64,000 bases of DNA from Paenibacillus andongensis (lineage in GTDB: Bacteria > Bacillota > Bacilli > Paenibacillales > NBRC-103111). Numbering within the stretch: position 1 is the stretch's first letter; the number at the start of each line of letters is the position of its first letter. Position numbers and translations under genes: made by a program. The stretch covers positions 7,261,001 to 7,325,000 of the forward strand of contig NZ_CP104467.1 of the NCBI RefSeq assembly GCF_025369935.1. The letters run 5' to 3'. Shown in pieces: positions 44,479 to 52,976 of the stretch. The notes beneath the pieces are model-generated. The model ran no database searches and was not told where the DNA came from. It was given only the letters and a program-made list of their open reading frames with translations.

Positions 44479-45804
44479 TTGGCAAAGCTTGAATCCGCTC
44501 CCAACAAGGTGCAAGCACGTAAAGTCTGGACCCTGTTCTTCTCCTTACCGATATTCGCTTGGGCGATGTACGATTTCGCGAATACGATTTTTTCCTCCAA
44601 TATCGTGACTGTGTTTTATCCATTTTATTTAAAAGAAACGTTAGGCAAAAGCGAGGAATTGAATCAGATTGCCAGTACTTTCATTACTTACTCCAATGCG
44701 ATATCCAGCTTTTTCCTCGTGTTGTTGTCCCCCTTATTCGGGGTATGGATTGACCGGACGGGTAAAAAGAAGGCTTACCTCGTCCCCTTCACACTTATTG
44801 CTATCGTGGCAACTCTGCTCATGGGCGCTTCGGCCCTTTGGCACACAGACCAGTCGTGGATGGGACTCAACACCTCCTTACTTGGCGTAATTTTCTTTTT
44901 TATGGTCGCCAAATTCTTTTACAATTCAAGCTTAATCTTCTACGATTCAATGATTTCGGATCTGGGTAATGCTCGTGAAATTCCCGTCATTTCCGGCGTT
45001 GGCGTAGCGGTTGGTTATGTCGGCACATTAGTTGGACTTGTCGTGTTCCCATTGATCAATGGCAATCATTTTGAAAATACGTTCATCCCTAGTGCGCTTA
45101 TGTTCCTGATCTTCTCTTTACCTATTATGTTTTTTTACAAAGAGAAGCCCCAGAAGCCCGTCAGTGAGAAAAAGTCGCTCCTCAGCGGGTACCGTGAGAT
45201 TTGGGATACGTTCAAAGAAGCAAGAAAGTACCGAGCTGCCTTCTTGTTCATGATCGCCTACTTCTTCTTTAACGATGCGATTGCCACGGCCATTGCCGTG
45301 ATGGCCATTTATGCGAATACCGTTATGGGTTTCACCACAGGGCAATTCATCCTGCTCTACCTCGTTTCAACGGTATCGAGCATCATCGGTTCGTTCCTTT
45401 TCGGCTATGTGACCAGAAGTATCGGCCCCAAAAGAGCCGTGACCATCGTCGCCTTCATCCTTATTATTGCGATCTCCTTAGCGGCATTTGCAACTAGTCA
45501 GAGCGTATTCTGGGTTGCCGGCAGCTTGTATGGCGTATCGATGGGCGCAATGTGGGTCACATCCCGGACACTGATTGTTGAGCTAACGCCGGAAGAGAAA
45601 CGCGGTCAATTCTTCGGATTGTTCGCCTTCTCGGGAAAAGTATCCTCAATCGTCGGTCCCGCTCTTTATGGATCAATTACCTGGGCGCTAGCGTCATCTG
45701 GCAACCTAGCTAGCCGCGTAGCCTTAGGCTCTCTCTTGATTCTTGTCGTGATTGGTCTGCTGGTTCATATGCGTGTGCCGCAGAAATTGCATTCCTCCTC
45801 TTGA
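44479..45804 (+). CDS. MFS transporter, UMF1 (Atg22-like) family
   Basis: 441 aa, 12 helices. FAWAMYDFANTIFSSNIVTV in helix 1 with the Y-D-F-A-N motif marks the UMF1/Atg22-like group. FGVWIDRTGKKKAYL is motif A between helices 2 and 3. In yeast the relative exports amino acids from the vacuole; the bacterial substrate is unknown. The TTG start at 44479 follows GGAAAGGTG by 8 nt; an earlier TTG at 44452 lacks a site. The transcript probably ends at the hairpin at 45907. Confidence 0.82.
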   Translation: MAKLESAPNKVQARKVWTLFFSLPIFAWAMYDFANTIFSSNIVTVFYPFYLKETLGKSEELNQIASTFITYSNAISSFFLVLLSPLFGVWIDRTGKKKAYLVPFTLIAIVATLLMGASALWHTDQSWMGLNTSLLGVIFFFMVAKFFYNSSLIFYDSMISDLGNAREIPVISGVGVAVGYVGTLVGLVVFPLINGNHFENTFIPSALMFLIFSLPIMFFYKEKPQKPVSEKKSLLSGYREIWDTFKEARKYRAAFLFMIAYFFFNDAIATAIAVMAIYANTVMGFTTGQFILLYLVSTVSSIIGSFLFGYVTRSIGPKRAVTIVAFILIIAISLAAFATSQSVFWVAGSLYGVSMGAMWVTSRTLIVELTPEEKRGQFFGLFAFSGKVSSIVGPALYGSITWALASSGNLASRVALGSLLILVVIGLLVHMRVPQKLHSSS

Positions 45805-45851
45805 TTCGTGTACAATAACTTTTAATTATAGACGAAAGGTGTGTGAGGCGT

Positions 45852-45914
45852 ATGAAGGGTCCAGTTGATATTAGAAACGTGGTCTTTTCCTATTTCTCAT
45901 TCATGGAACACTAA
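45852..45914 (+). CDS. Possible 20-residue peptide overlapping a terminator
   Basis: ATG to TAA frame of 20 codons beginning MKGPVDIRNV and ending SFMEH, with GTGAGG just upstream. The stop lies in the left arm of a strong terminator hairpin. It could be a real micropeptide, or the 3' leader between the transporter and its terminator with a chance frame. The start resembles the first residues of some ABC ATPases (IRNVVFSY), which could mean a remnant. Confidence 0.3.
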   Translation: MKGPVDIRNVVFSYFSFMEH

Positions 45915-45941
45915 AGCATTCATTGCTTTAGTGTTTTTTTA
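45907..45941 (+). terminator. Intrinsic terminator
   Basis: Perfect 11-bp stem AACACTAAAGC / GCTTTAGTGTT around ATTCATT, followed by T7. Confidence 0.92.
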
Positions 45942-46021
45942 TGGGGAAAAGTAGCGACTTGGTACAGGGTGTACTTATTGCGAAAGCTCTATGATACAGA
46001 TTTTCTCATCTGGGAGGAGAG

Positions 46022-46762
46022 ATGGATATGCGGTACAAGAGGGTCCTAATTAAACTTAGTGGCGGGGCTGTAGCTGGAGATAGTGAGTTTGGCTTCGATC
46101 CAACGCAGCTTAATCACATTGCCAATGAGATTATGACCGTTGTTAATCTAGGTGTGGAAGTGTGCATCGTGATAGGCGGAGGCAATATTTTTCGCGGGAA
46201 TATGGGCGAGAGCTGGGGAATCGAGAAGGCAGAGGCTGATAATATCGGGACGCTGGCTACCGTCATCAACAGCTTGATGCTGCGCGGTGTTCTCAAAGCG
46301 AAGAGCGAAGCTGAAGTGCGCGTCATGACAGCCATTCCGCTCTCTTCTGTGGCGGAGCCTTTTATCCGGCTGAGAGCCATTCATCACTTGGAAAAAGGGT
46401 ACATCGTTATCTTCGCAGGCGGCAATGGACAGCCTTTCGTCACCACCGACTATCCATCGGTCCAAAGAGCCATAGAAGTCAACTGTGAGGCGATTCTCGT
46501 CGCGAAGCAGGGGGTTGACGGTGTTTTCGATAAAGATCCGAAGCACCATAAGGAAGCTCTTCAGTACAAATCACTCCATTATAACGACGTTATCCAAAAT
46601 GATCTCAAGGTCATGGATCAGTCCGCCTTCATTCTAGCGCGTGATTATCAAATCCCCATGCACGTTTTCAACTTTGATAAGCCTGGCTCTATGAAAGAGA
46701 TTTGTGAAGGCCAGAATACTGGTACGATCATCAGCGGTTCATCCGAACTCATTTTTCATTAG
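46022..46762 (+). CDS. UMP kinase-like protein (PyrH paralogue)
   Basis: 246 aa of the amino-acid kinase fold. The P-loop-like KLSGGAVAG replaces KLSGEALAG. VIGGGNIFRG, the segment FAGGNGQPFVTTDYPSVQRA (in place of the usual GTGNPxFTTDTAA) and VDGVFDKDP are all recognisable. The canonical enzyme phosphorylates UMP with ATP. Differences in the UMP-binding loop make altered substrate or control plausible. GGGAGGAGAG precedes ATG 46022; ATG 46028 is also possible. The canonical pyrH sits between tsf and frr, but here it stands alone, so I take it as a second copy. Confidence 0.8.
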   Translation: MDMRYKRVLIKLSGGAVAGDSEFGFDPTQLNHIANEIMTVVNLGVEVCIVIGGGNIFRGNMGESWGIEKAEADNIGTLATVINSLMLRGVLKAKSEAEVRVMTAIPLSSVAEPFIRLRAIHHLEKGYIVIFAGGNGQPFVTTDYPSVQRAIEVNCEAILVAKQGVDGVFDKDPKHHKEALQYKSLHYNDVIQNDLKVMDQSAFILARDYQIPMHVFNFDKPGSMKEICEGQNTGTIISGSSELIFH

Positions 46763-46949
46763 AAAACAAATTGATCATTATACTCCAGAATTCGATTTTA
46801 GAGTCATTCAGCAGCTTAGTAAAGGTAGATCGGCTATCGTGGGGGTAGCAATGTTGTAATTTTTGCAACATCATTCAGCTGAGAAAATGGATTCCCCCGC
46901 GACTCCACTATTTCAAATGTGTAATTTATTCATTGAATATAAACGCAAA

Positions 46950-47030
46950 AAGACCCGAGAGAGGTCACTTTTTTCAAAGTGTCCTTCTTTCGAGTGCTTC
47001 TTTCGGTCCCTCTCTCGGATCCTTTTTTCG
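46950..47030. terminator. Long branched terminator between convergent genes
   Basis: CCGAGAGAGG (46955-46964) pairs with CCTCTCTCGG (47009-47018), enclosing CACTTT-tttc-AAAGTG. It is followed by CCTTTTTTC and preceded by AAAAAG. The gap 46763-47073 otherwise contains only a small ATGTTG/CAACAT hairpin at 46851-46871. Confidence 0.75.
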
Positions 47031-47073
47031 GGCTACAGTACATGGCTGCCGCTCTATCCGTTTGGGGGACGTT

Positions 47074-47964
47074 TTAGCTAAGTAAAAGTACGTAATAGTC
47101 ATTCGCATTCTTCGTTTTAAAGCCGCATGATTCGTATAAGCCTAGCGCTTTCTCGTTCTGGGCAGAGACTTCAAGCTTAATGAAACTAGCACGATCCTGT
47201 TGCTTTAATTCCGTAATCGTTTGGCTCAGAATTCGCCGCCCATAACCTTTGGCCCGAAACTCCGGCACTACACAAAAGCCATAAATAAATCCACTCGCAT
47301 CCGCTTCAACCATGGCCCCAATCTTCCCAATAGGCTCTCTCTGCTCGCCAAGCTCAGCTATCCACGTCCGCTCTTTATCGCCGGTAATGGTTTGGGTAAC
47401 ATACTCTCTTGTGTCGCTCTCCGACATGCCGAACCCTGTCATATTGAGCTTAACCAGCAGTTCCGTATCCTGTGCATCCGCCAAACGAATGGCAATACGA
47501 TCAGCTAAATCTAAAGCTTGCGGAGTCAATTCCGCTTGCTCTTGTAGCTCCATGACATATTCAGAAAAACTGTATGTTGCACCCAGATTCGTTAGGAAAG
47601 CTTTGCCGCTCTCCGACCCGCGCTCATTAATAAAAATCAGCTTCGGAACTTCCCTTCGCCGACACTCGGCTATCGCATGTTGAACCAATTGATTAAAAAT
47701 ACCTTGGCGCCGCGCCTCAGGATGCACCATCCCGCTAATCTCTACTTCCGTAGACATAAAGCAATATATGGCCAAAAAACCGACAATTCGGTCATTTTGG
47801 TAAAATAGAAAGTCATTCGTCACGCCAGACGGACGGTCCGATAGTGTGCTCCAATTCAGTTTAATCTCAATATGATCATGGCTATTACAAACCTCCCAAA
47901 GCTTCCGAACTTCCTCCAGCTCTTGCGGTGACAGCCCTGCTCTTGGTAATATGCCTTGTTTCAA
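47074..47964 (-). CDS. Protein with two GNAT acetyltransferase domains
   Basis: About 296 aa. Domain 1 has the acetyl-CoA loop VHPEARRQGIFNQLVQHAIA and domain 2 has VVPEFRAKGYGRRILSQTIT, followed by LEVSAQNEKALGLYESCGF. Tandem GNATs of this size resemble mycothiol-synthase-like proteins, in which usually only one half is active. Substrate unknown. The TTG start at 47964 is preferred (GGAGG 8 nt upstream); the frame continues to 48006 without a better site. Confidence 0.8.
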   Translation of the reverse strand: MKQGILPRAGLSPQELEEVRKLWEVCNSHDHIEIKLNWSTLSDRPSGVTNDFLFYQNDRIVGFLAIYCFMSTEVEISGMVHPEARRQGIFNQLVQHAIAECRRREVPKLIFINERGSESGKAFLTNLGATYSFSEYVMELQEQAELTPQALDLADRIAIRLADAQDTELLVKLNMTGFGMSESDTREYVTQTITGDKERTWIAELGEQREPIGKIGAMVEADASGFIYGFCVVPEFRAKGYGRRILSQTITELKQQDRASFIKLEVSAQNEKALGLYESCGFKTKNANDYYVLLLS

Positions 47965-48071
47965 AATGTTATCCTCCATCATTCTAATAATCTTACCTGA
48001 AGTCAATTATACATGTCTCAACAATGGCGTGGTAAGCTAATAAATAATTTTACATAAATTTTCGTGGTCAT

Positions 48072-48097
48072 TGAACGATGCAGTGGAGTTGTTCGTA
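48072..48097 (+). promoter_or_regulatory. ECF-type promoter, probably SigY-dependent
   Basis: TGAAC (48072-48076), a 17-nt spacer and CGTA (48094-48097), about 25 nt before the sigY start. This matches the AAC/CGT form of ECF promoters and suggests autoregulation, as known for B. subtilis sigY. Confidence 0.65.
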
Positions 48098-48122
48098 CTA
48101 TCTATGAATTCAGGCAGAGAGG

Positions 48123-48656
48123 ATGTTCATTCACTTGGAAGAGCACGAATTAATTCGTCAGGCTATACAGGGAGACAAAACTGCTCTGTCCCAGCTGCTG
48201 CAGCAGCACTATGCTTTTGTTTACAAGTATCTGCTGAAAATAACGCTTAATCCACCGTTGGCTGAGGATATTACGCAAGAAACCATGATCCGATGTATCG
48301 AAAAAATAAAGCTGTACAACGGGAAGTCCAAATTCTCATCTTGGCTCATAACCATCGCCACTCACTTGTTCATTGATCAAGGAAGACGGCGCAAACGCGA
48401 GCAGCATTGGCAGGAGCAAGAACAGCAGCAATCCTTACGTCAGATGCAGTGGCAGGCCGGGCATCAACATGAGGCTTGGCCTGATGTGCTGAATGCCCTG
48501 GCAGAGCTGCCCCAGGAGAGCCGCATCCCGGTTATTCTCAAGCATTACTATAGCTATACGTATGAGGAAATTGGGCAGATGCTCTCCATTGCGGAGGGTA
48601 CTGCGAAATCGAGAGTGCATCATGGAATAAAGCAATTACGAAAGGAGCTGGCGTAG
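48123..48656 (+). CDS. sigY: ECF sigma factor SigY
   Basis: 177 aa, two-domain sigma factor. Region 2 shows YKYLLKITLNPPLAEDITQE then TMIRCIEKI, and region 4 shows LPQESRIPVILKHYYSYTYE then GTAKSRVHHGIKQL. A Gln-rich linker (EQHWQEQEQQQSLRQMQWQA) joins them. It directs RNA polymerase to its own operon and probably to stress genes. The identification as SigY rests on the two genes that follow (yxlC- and yxlD-like) as much as on the sequence. The ATG follows an AGG-rich site at poor spacing. Confidence 0.85.
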   Translation: MFIHLEEHELIRQAIQGDKTALSQLLQQHYAFVYKYLLKITLNPPLAEDITQETMIRCIEKIKLYNGKSKFSSWLITIATHLFIDQGRRRKREQHWQEQEQQQSLRQMQWQAGHQHEAWPDVLNALAELPQESRIPVILKHYYSYTYEEIGQMLSIAEGTAKSRVHHGIKQLRKELA

Positions 48657-49058
48657 ATGGAATCGGAAGATCCGAAGAAAAGAGAAGACGGGAACAAGAA
48701 CCAGGATGATGACCAACGCTATAAATGCAGTGACGTCTATCGAGGACTAGAGGGTACGGATGAAATGACGGAACAACAGCTGCAAGAGGGGCTTCAACGG
48801 CTCGAAGAGCTCTTTCCGGCTTTCACGCCAAGCCCCTCTTGGTTCGATCAGCAAATCGTTGAAACGCAAAACAAACAGCGTTCAAAGCTCTGGAGAGACT
48901 TGCTCCTATTGTGGATAGCCGCCCTGCTGCTGCTCTCGCTCTTATATGCAATGATGAATGCGCAGCCTGTTGTTTTCATCACTTTTCAAGTTCTCGCTGT
49001 TGTAGCGCCGCTGGTCTGGCTACTCGTTCGCAAACAGGAGGAACACCATTATGAATGA
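48657..49058 (+). CDS. yxlC: Anti-sigma factor YxlC-like
   Basis: 133 aa. A charged N-terminal half of about 85 residues (EGLQRLEELFPAFTPSPSWF is the conserved-looking part) would bind SigY. It is followed by two membrane helices near 85-125 (LLLLWIAALLLLSLLYAMMN). The ATG directly abuts the sigY stop, with AAAGGAG 9 nt upstream, so the two are made together. In B. subtilis YxlC together with YxlD and YxlE keeps SigY inactive. Confidence 0.8.
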   Translation: MESEDPKKREDGNKNQDDDQRYKCSDVYRGLEGTDEMTEQQLQEGLQRLEELFPAFTPSPSWFDQQIVETQNKQRSKLWRDLLLLWIAALLLLSLLYAMMNAQPVVFITFQVLAVVAPLVWLLVRKQEEHHYE

Positions 49059-49272
49059 TCCAAAATGGGATCAACTGCCCCTCTGGGCATGGATCGCTAT
49101 TCCACTTCTTTTACTCGCGCAAAGCACATGGCTGTTCATGGATGCACGCAAACGCAGCGCGAAATACCCATGGTTCTGGGGGATCTGGGGGATTATTCAA
49201 GTACCGTTCCCCTTCATCGTCTACCTATTCGCTGTTCGTAAAATACACCGTATCTGGTCACGTAAAAAATAA
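49051..49272 (+). CDS. yxlD: YxlD-like membrane protein, SigY co-regulator
   Basis: 73 aa with two helices (WAWIAIPLLLLAQSTWLFMD; FWGIWGIIQVPFPFIVYLFA). This matches the PLDc_N/YxlD type of small membrane partner. It overlaps yxlC by 8 bp, and CAGGAGG lies upstream. B. subtilis continues with yxlE, yxlF and yxlG; here the operon appears to stop after yxlD, a shorter version. Confidence 0.8.
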   Translation: MNDPKWDQLPLWAWIAIPLLLLAQSTWLFMDARKRSAKYPWFWGIWGIIQVPFPFIVYLFAVRKIHRIWSRKK

Positions 49273-49344
49273 TCGTGCGAGGATGTGTACATCAGATGTC
49301 CATGATGTCGGGCGGTTTGAGTCAAATGGATCAAGCTGGCCTCC

Positions 49345-49394
49345 TGACGTCATTATCAGGTAAAATTTCACAAAAAGTTCATGAAGTGACGTCA
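49345..49394. promoter_or_regulatory. Two TGACGTCA palindromes 42 bp apart
   Basis: Perfect 8-bp palindromes at 49345-49352 and 49387-49394 lie in the 203-bp gap before the chemotaxis receptor gene. The 42-bp period equals four helical turns, so two dimers would lie on the same face of the DNA. Confidence 0.4.
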
Positions 49395-49475
49395 TAGTGG
49401 CAAGGAAACCGATGGCAAAAAATTCACACTTATCTTACAATTAGGACTATAGTCATAGACCTGAGGAGGGGTAAG

Positions 49476-51230
49476 ATGTCGAAAAATAAAAAAATATGGC
49501 GAGTAACCATACGTAAAAAACTAATGTTGGTTTCCCTGCTTCTACTGTTAACGCCCATATTAGTGTTGGGTGCCATTACTTATAATGTTTCAACCAAGGA
49601 ATCCGACAAATTAATTCAAAGCAATTTGAAAAATTCGGTCAAGATGGCTTTGGAGCTGACGGCGGCTTTTGAAAAAGCTTCGAAGCAGGGAACGATGTCG
49701 AAAGAAGATGCTCAAGAAAGAGTGAAGGAAATATTGCTTGGAGCAAAGAAGGATGGAAAGCGTTCGATTAATGCTAACATTAATCTCGGTGCCAACGGTT
49801 ACTTCTTCATTCTGAATGCGAACGGCGACTTGCTGGCACATCCATCTTTGGAAGGTCAAAACATCATAGATAAACAGACGAAAGACGGTTTTTATTACAT
49901 CAAGGATATGATTCAAAAAGGAAAGAGCGGCGGAGATTTCACCATCTATAACTGGCCGCTTCCCAACTCTACAAAAGAAGGAAAAAAAATTGCGTATGTT
50001 GAGTCCACGAACTCGGATTGGGGTTGGATTATTTCGGCAGGCTCCTATATGCAGGATTACAATGCGGGACAAGTTCATATTTTGAACACGATCCTCATTA
50101 CATTAATTTGCTGCTGGGTAATTGGAGGCGTGGTGATGACGTTGTTTGCCTTCCATATTTCCAGACCAATTAAGCAGCTTGCCCTTCAGGCAGAACAGTT
50201 TGCTATGGGAGATCTTCGTTCAGCCCAGTTAAAAATTAGCAATAACGACGAAATTGGTGAACTCGCGGTTTCTTTTCAATTGATGCACAACCATTTACGC
50301 CAAATTGTTTCTGGGCTCTTATCCAATTCAGATAAGTTAACGGACTCTACTCATGAACTAAACCAGTCCATTGGGGAAACGACAACAGCGAGTAATCAAA
50401 TTTCGACCTCTATCGAAGATATGGTCATAAGCAACGAAACGCAGGCACGCAGTGTCAATGAAAGCTCGACAGCGATGGAAGAAATGGCTGTTGGCATTCA
50501 GCGGATCGCGACAACCTCGTCTGCCGCCTATGAAGCATCAGAGATGACGCTGAAGGAAGCGGAGCAAGGTAACCACCTGATTAACGAGACAACCTTGCAG
50601 ATGAATGCTGTAAGTCTTACAGTGGGCGATCTTGCGAAGATTGTTGAGAAACTTACGGAACGTTCTCAGCATATCGGAGACATCGTCCAGGTGATCACGG
50701 ATATTTCCACTCAAACCAATCTACTCGCTTTGAACGCATCCATTGAAGCTGCGCGCGCTGGTGATGAAGGTAAAGGATTTGCCGTCGTAGCCGGCGAGGT
50801 GAAAAAACTGGCTGAGCGTTCTTCCGCATCTGCCGCTGAAATTGCCGTGTTGATTGAAGACATCCAATTGGATATGAAGCAAGCTGGCGAGGCAATGGAA
50901 AAAGGCGAGCAAGAGGTTTCTGCGGGTGTGAATGCAATCCAGCATACGGGTCAAGCTTTTGTTCGTATTCTCGACGCAACGCGGAGCGTTGTGAATCAAG
51001 TACAGGAAGCTTCGGCAGCAGCCGAAGAGATGTCTGCCAGCTCGCAGGAAATCGCCGCTTCCTTGCAGGAAATCGAACGAATGGCGAACCAGACCAATGA
51101 TTTGGCGCATTTGATTTCCTCCGCTACGGAAGAGCAGCTTGCATCGATGGAGGAGCTGACATCTTCATCGGAATCGTTGGAAATCATGTCCTCAGAGATG
51201 CAGTTCATGGCTCATCGATTTAAATTGTAA
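49476..51230 (+). CDS. Methyl-accepting chemotaxis protein with Cache domain
   Basis: 584 aa. The first helix (about 17-36) and second helix (about 205-228) enclose an extracellular single-Cache domain with [20 protein letters not shown] and [20 protein letters not shown] linker ([19 protein letters not shown]) leads to a long cytoplasmic hairpin. The kinase-contact tip reads [20 protein letters not shown] and the segment [15 protein letters not shown] follows. GAGGAGGGG precedes the ATG. The ligand is unknown; Cache receptors of this type often sense small organic acids or amino acids. Confidence 0.92.
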   Translation: MSKNKKIWRVTIRKKLMLVSLLLLLTPILVLGAITYNVSTKESDKLIQSNLKNSVKMALELTAAFEKASKQGTMSKEDAQERVKEILLGAKKDGKRSINANINLGANGYFFILNANGDLLAHPSLEGQNIIDKQTKDGFYYIKDMIQKGKSGGDFTIYNWPLPNSTKEGKKIAYVESTNSDWGWIISAGSYMQDYNAGQVHILNTILITLICCWVIGGVVMTLFAFHISRPIKQLALQAEQFAMGDLRSAQLKISNNDEIGELAVSFQLMHNHLRQIVSGLLSNSDKLTDSTHELNQSIGETTTASNQISTSIEDMVISNETQARSVNESSTAMEEMAVGIQRIATTSSAAYEASEMTLKEAEQGNHLINETTLQMNAVSLTVGDLAKIVEKLTERSQHIGDIVQVITDISTQTNLLALNASIEAARAGDEGKGFAVVAGEVKKLAERSSASAAEIAVLIEDIQLDMKQAGEAMEKGEQEVSAGVNAIQHTGQAFVRILDATRSVVNQVQEASAAAEEMSASSQEIAASLQEIERMANQTNDLAHLISSATEEQLASMEELTSSSESLEIMSSEMQFMAHRFKL

Positions 51231-51262
51231 GGCGCAACGATAAGTTTCAACCCTTCAAATGG

Positions 51263-51294
51263 AAAGGACCGGCAGCAAGGTGCCGGTCCTTTTC
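51263..51294. terminator. Strong terminator between convergent genes
   Basis: AAAGGACCGGC-agcaaggt-GCCGGTCCTTT followed by TTCTTC. Confidence 0.92.
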
Positions 51295-51295
51295 T

Positions 51296-52099
51296 TCAAA
51301 GCGTCAGCCGAGCATATTCATCAGGAGTTTGGCCGATAATGGACTTGAAGTCCTTGATAAAATGCGACTGGTCATGATAACCGAGATCCATGGAAAGCTT
51401 GGACCAATTATGCCTCCGGCTTAAATCCGTCGTCTCCGCTGCGTTCTGGATTCGAGCCAGCTTGATCACCCATTTGGGGCTAACTCCGACGTAGTGGTCG
51501 AACAGACGCTGCAGCGTTCTTTTATTCACATTGAAGTCATCGCAGAGGGTATCGACTTTGGTGAGATCAGGCTTCTGATTGATATGATCGATGATCTGAT
51601 TAATAAAAACGACCTGTTCATCCTGTTCGGGAAGCTTGGGCCGGATCAGCTGCTCAATATGCTTGACCATAAGGCAATCTTCTTCCTGACCAAAAATAGT
51701 CGTCTCAAGTTGACGTGGATCTATGTCAAAAAAGCTCTGGACACTCATTGGATTGTTCAACAAACCGGAAATCGGCTGCTTCAAAAAAGGGTAAAAACCG
51801 CCAGGTTTGAATTTGACGCCGAACACGCATCCTTGGCCTTGCAGATAATGCCCATATTTCTCTTTCCCCGGACCATATATGGCCGTTCGACCCGGTTCAA
51901 CGAGAAGATTGACACAGGGATTCGGGATAACATGCTGCAAATAAGGATCTTGGTTCGTTAAATCCCACCTAACTATCCAGTAATGTCGAATGAAATAGGC
52001 CAGATCTTCGGAGGGGTCCAGCCTTGAAAGCTGGAATTTCTGCTCGCCTTGCTGCAGATTCATAATGCCTAGGCTGGGCTTGGAGGCTTTGGGAATCAC
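51296..52099 (-). CDS. AraC-family regulator
   Basis: 267 aa. The N-terminal sensing domain (YFIRHYWIVRWDLTNQDPYL; CVFGVKFKPGGFYPFL) is of the DUF6597 type. The C-terminal AraC domain has NVNKRTLQRLFDHYVGVSPK and MDLGYHDQSHFIKDFKSIIG. The GTG start at 52099 (MIPKASKPS) follows AAGGAG by 8 nt. It is divergent from an SRPBCC gene 89 bp away, which it probably controls. The stop codon lies only 2 bp from the terminator arm. Confidence 0.88.
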   Translation of the reverse strand: MIPKASKPSLGIMNLQQGEQKFQLSRLDPSEDLAYFIRHYWIVRWDLTNQDPYLQHVIPNPCVNLLVEPGRTAIYGPGKEKYGHYLQGQGCVFGVKFKPGGFYPFLKQPISGLLNNPMSVQSFFDIDPRQLETTIFGQEEDCLMVKHIEQLIRPKLPEQDEQVVFINQIIDHINQKPDLTKVDTLCDDFNVNKRTLQRLFDHYVGVSPKWVIKLARIQNAAETTDLSRRHNWSKLSMDLGYHDQSHFIKDFKSIIGQTPDEYARLTL

Positions 52100-52188
52100 T
52101 GCGCTCACTCCTTGTCGCGTTTTTACAATACAGAGGTTGTACAATCATCTATATTTAATCATAACACATACCAAAGGAGTGGAAGTAT

Positions 52189-52638
52189 ATGGAACTCAAA
52201 TACGAATTTTACATTGGAGCAGGACTTAAGGAAGTGTGGGATATTCTCGTGACTCCGGAGGGGACGCGTAAGATTCTTTTTGGCAGTGTGCTCCAGTCTA
52301 CTTTTGAGATTGGATCCGATTATGCATACGTGGGGCCTGGTAATGACGGTGAGGAAACCGTTCATGTATACGGTAAGATTTTAGCTTACGAACCGGAAAA
52401 GCTCATCAGTTGCACCGAACATGCCGGTCCATCATATAACCCGAATCATGCGGACTTTGAATCTAGAATGACGCTGTCCCTTGAGACGGTTGGGAGCTGT
52501 ACAAAACTAACGTTGGTCAATGATAATTGGACGCCTAACCACCCAAGCTTCGAAACTACCAAGGCTAGTTGGTGGATGATTCTGAGCAATATCAAGACAC
52601 TTGCGGAGACTGGAAAGACGTTGGATTTTGGTTGGTAG
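52189..52638 (+). CDS. SRPBCC (START/AHSA1-like) domain protein
   Basis: 149 aa. The fold begins LKYEFYIGAGLKEVWDILVT and ends with the long helix TKASWWMILSNIKTLAETG, with strands between. This is a hydrophobic-ligand pocket of the Bet v 1-like superfamily. The N-terminal line V-x-x-x-P-E-G-T is typical of AHSA1-type members. AAAGGAG precedes the ATG. The role is unknown; divergence from an AraC gene suggests inducible expression. Confidence 0.8.
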   Translation: MELKYEFYIGAGLKEVWDILVTPEGTRKILFGSVLQSTFEIGSDYAYVGPGNDGEETVHVYGKILAYEPEKLISCTEHAGPSYNPNHADFESRMTLSLETVGSCTKLTLVNDNWTPNHPSFETTKASWWMILSNIKTLAETGKTLDFGW

Positions 52639-52711
52639 GGACAAGCTGTTCCAAAAGGGTTATAGACCTTGACTTCCGCTAATAGGGAGATCCTTTTAGG
52701 GCAGGGTTGTT

Positions 52712-52893
52712 TTTAACGGAACGATATGCCGCTAAAGTGCATGAAATGATCAAAAATTGAATTTGCGGAACGAGAGAGCGCTATTCGATGAAATTTATGC
52801 GATTCAAAGCCAAAAACAACGGATTAGCGTCTCTACGTTCCTCTTTTGCTTGATTTAGAGCATAATTCACGTAAATAGAGTCTCTACGTTCCC
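52712..52893. repeat. Intergenic repeat with TCTCTACGTTCC words
   Basis: TAGCGTCTCTACGTTCC (52825-52841) and TAGAGTCTCTACGTTCC (52876-52892) repeat with a 51-bp period. Opposite-facing GGAACG words occur at 52718 and 52767. The gap 52639-52976 contains no gene. Similar-looking spacers are, as I recall, widespread in Paenibacillus genomes. Confidence 0.5.
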
Positions 52894-52976
52894 CACCTCT
52901 GTTAGCAATGTTATTATAACGTACGCTTCATTGGAAGCTGCCATGGCAGAAGCTCTAGAGTCTCCTCCGCCCCTTA

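Noticed and set aside
46763-47073. T-box or other riboswitch in the structured region after the PyrH-like gene
   Set aside because: It lies between convergent genes and lacks T-box or other aptamer consensus; a branched terminator explains the pairing.
49395-49440. Sigma-D-type promoter for the chemotaxis receptor gene
   Set aside because: A CCGAT word is present, but no TAAA at the required spacing and no full GCCGATAT match.
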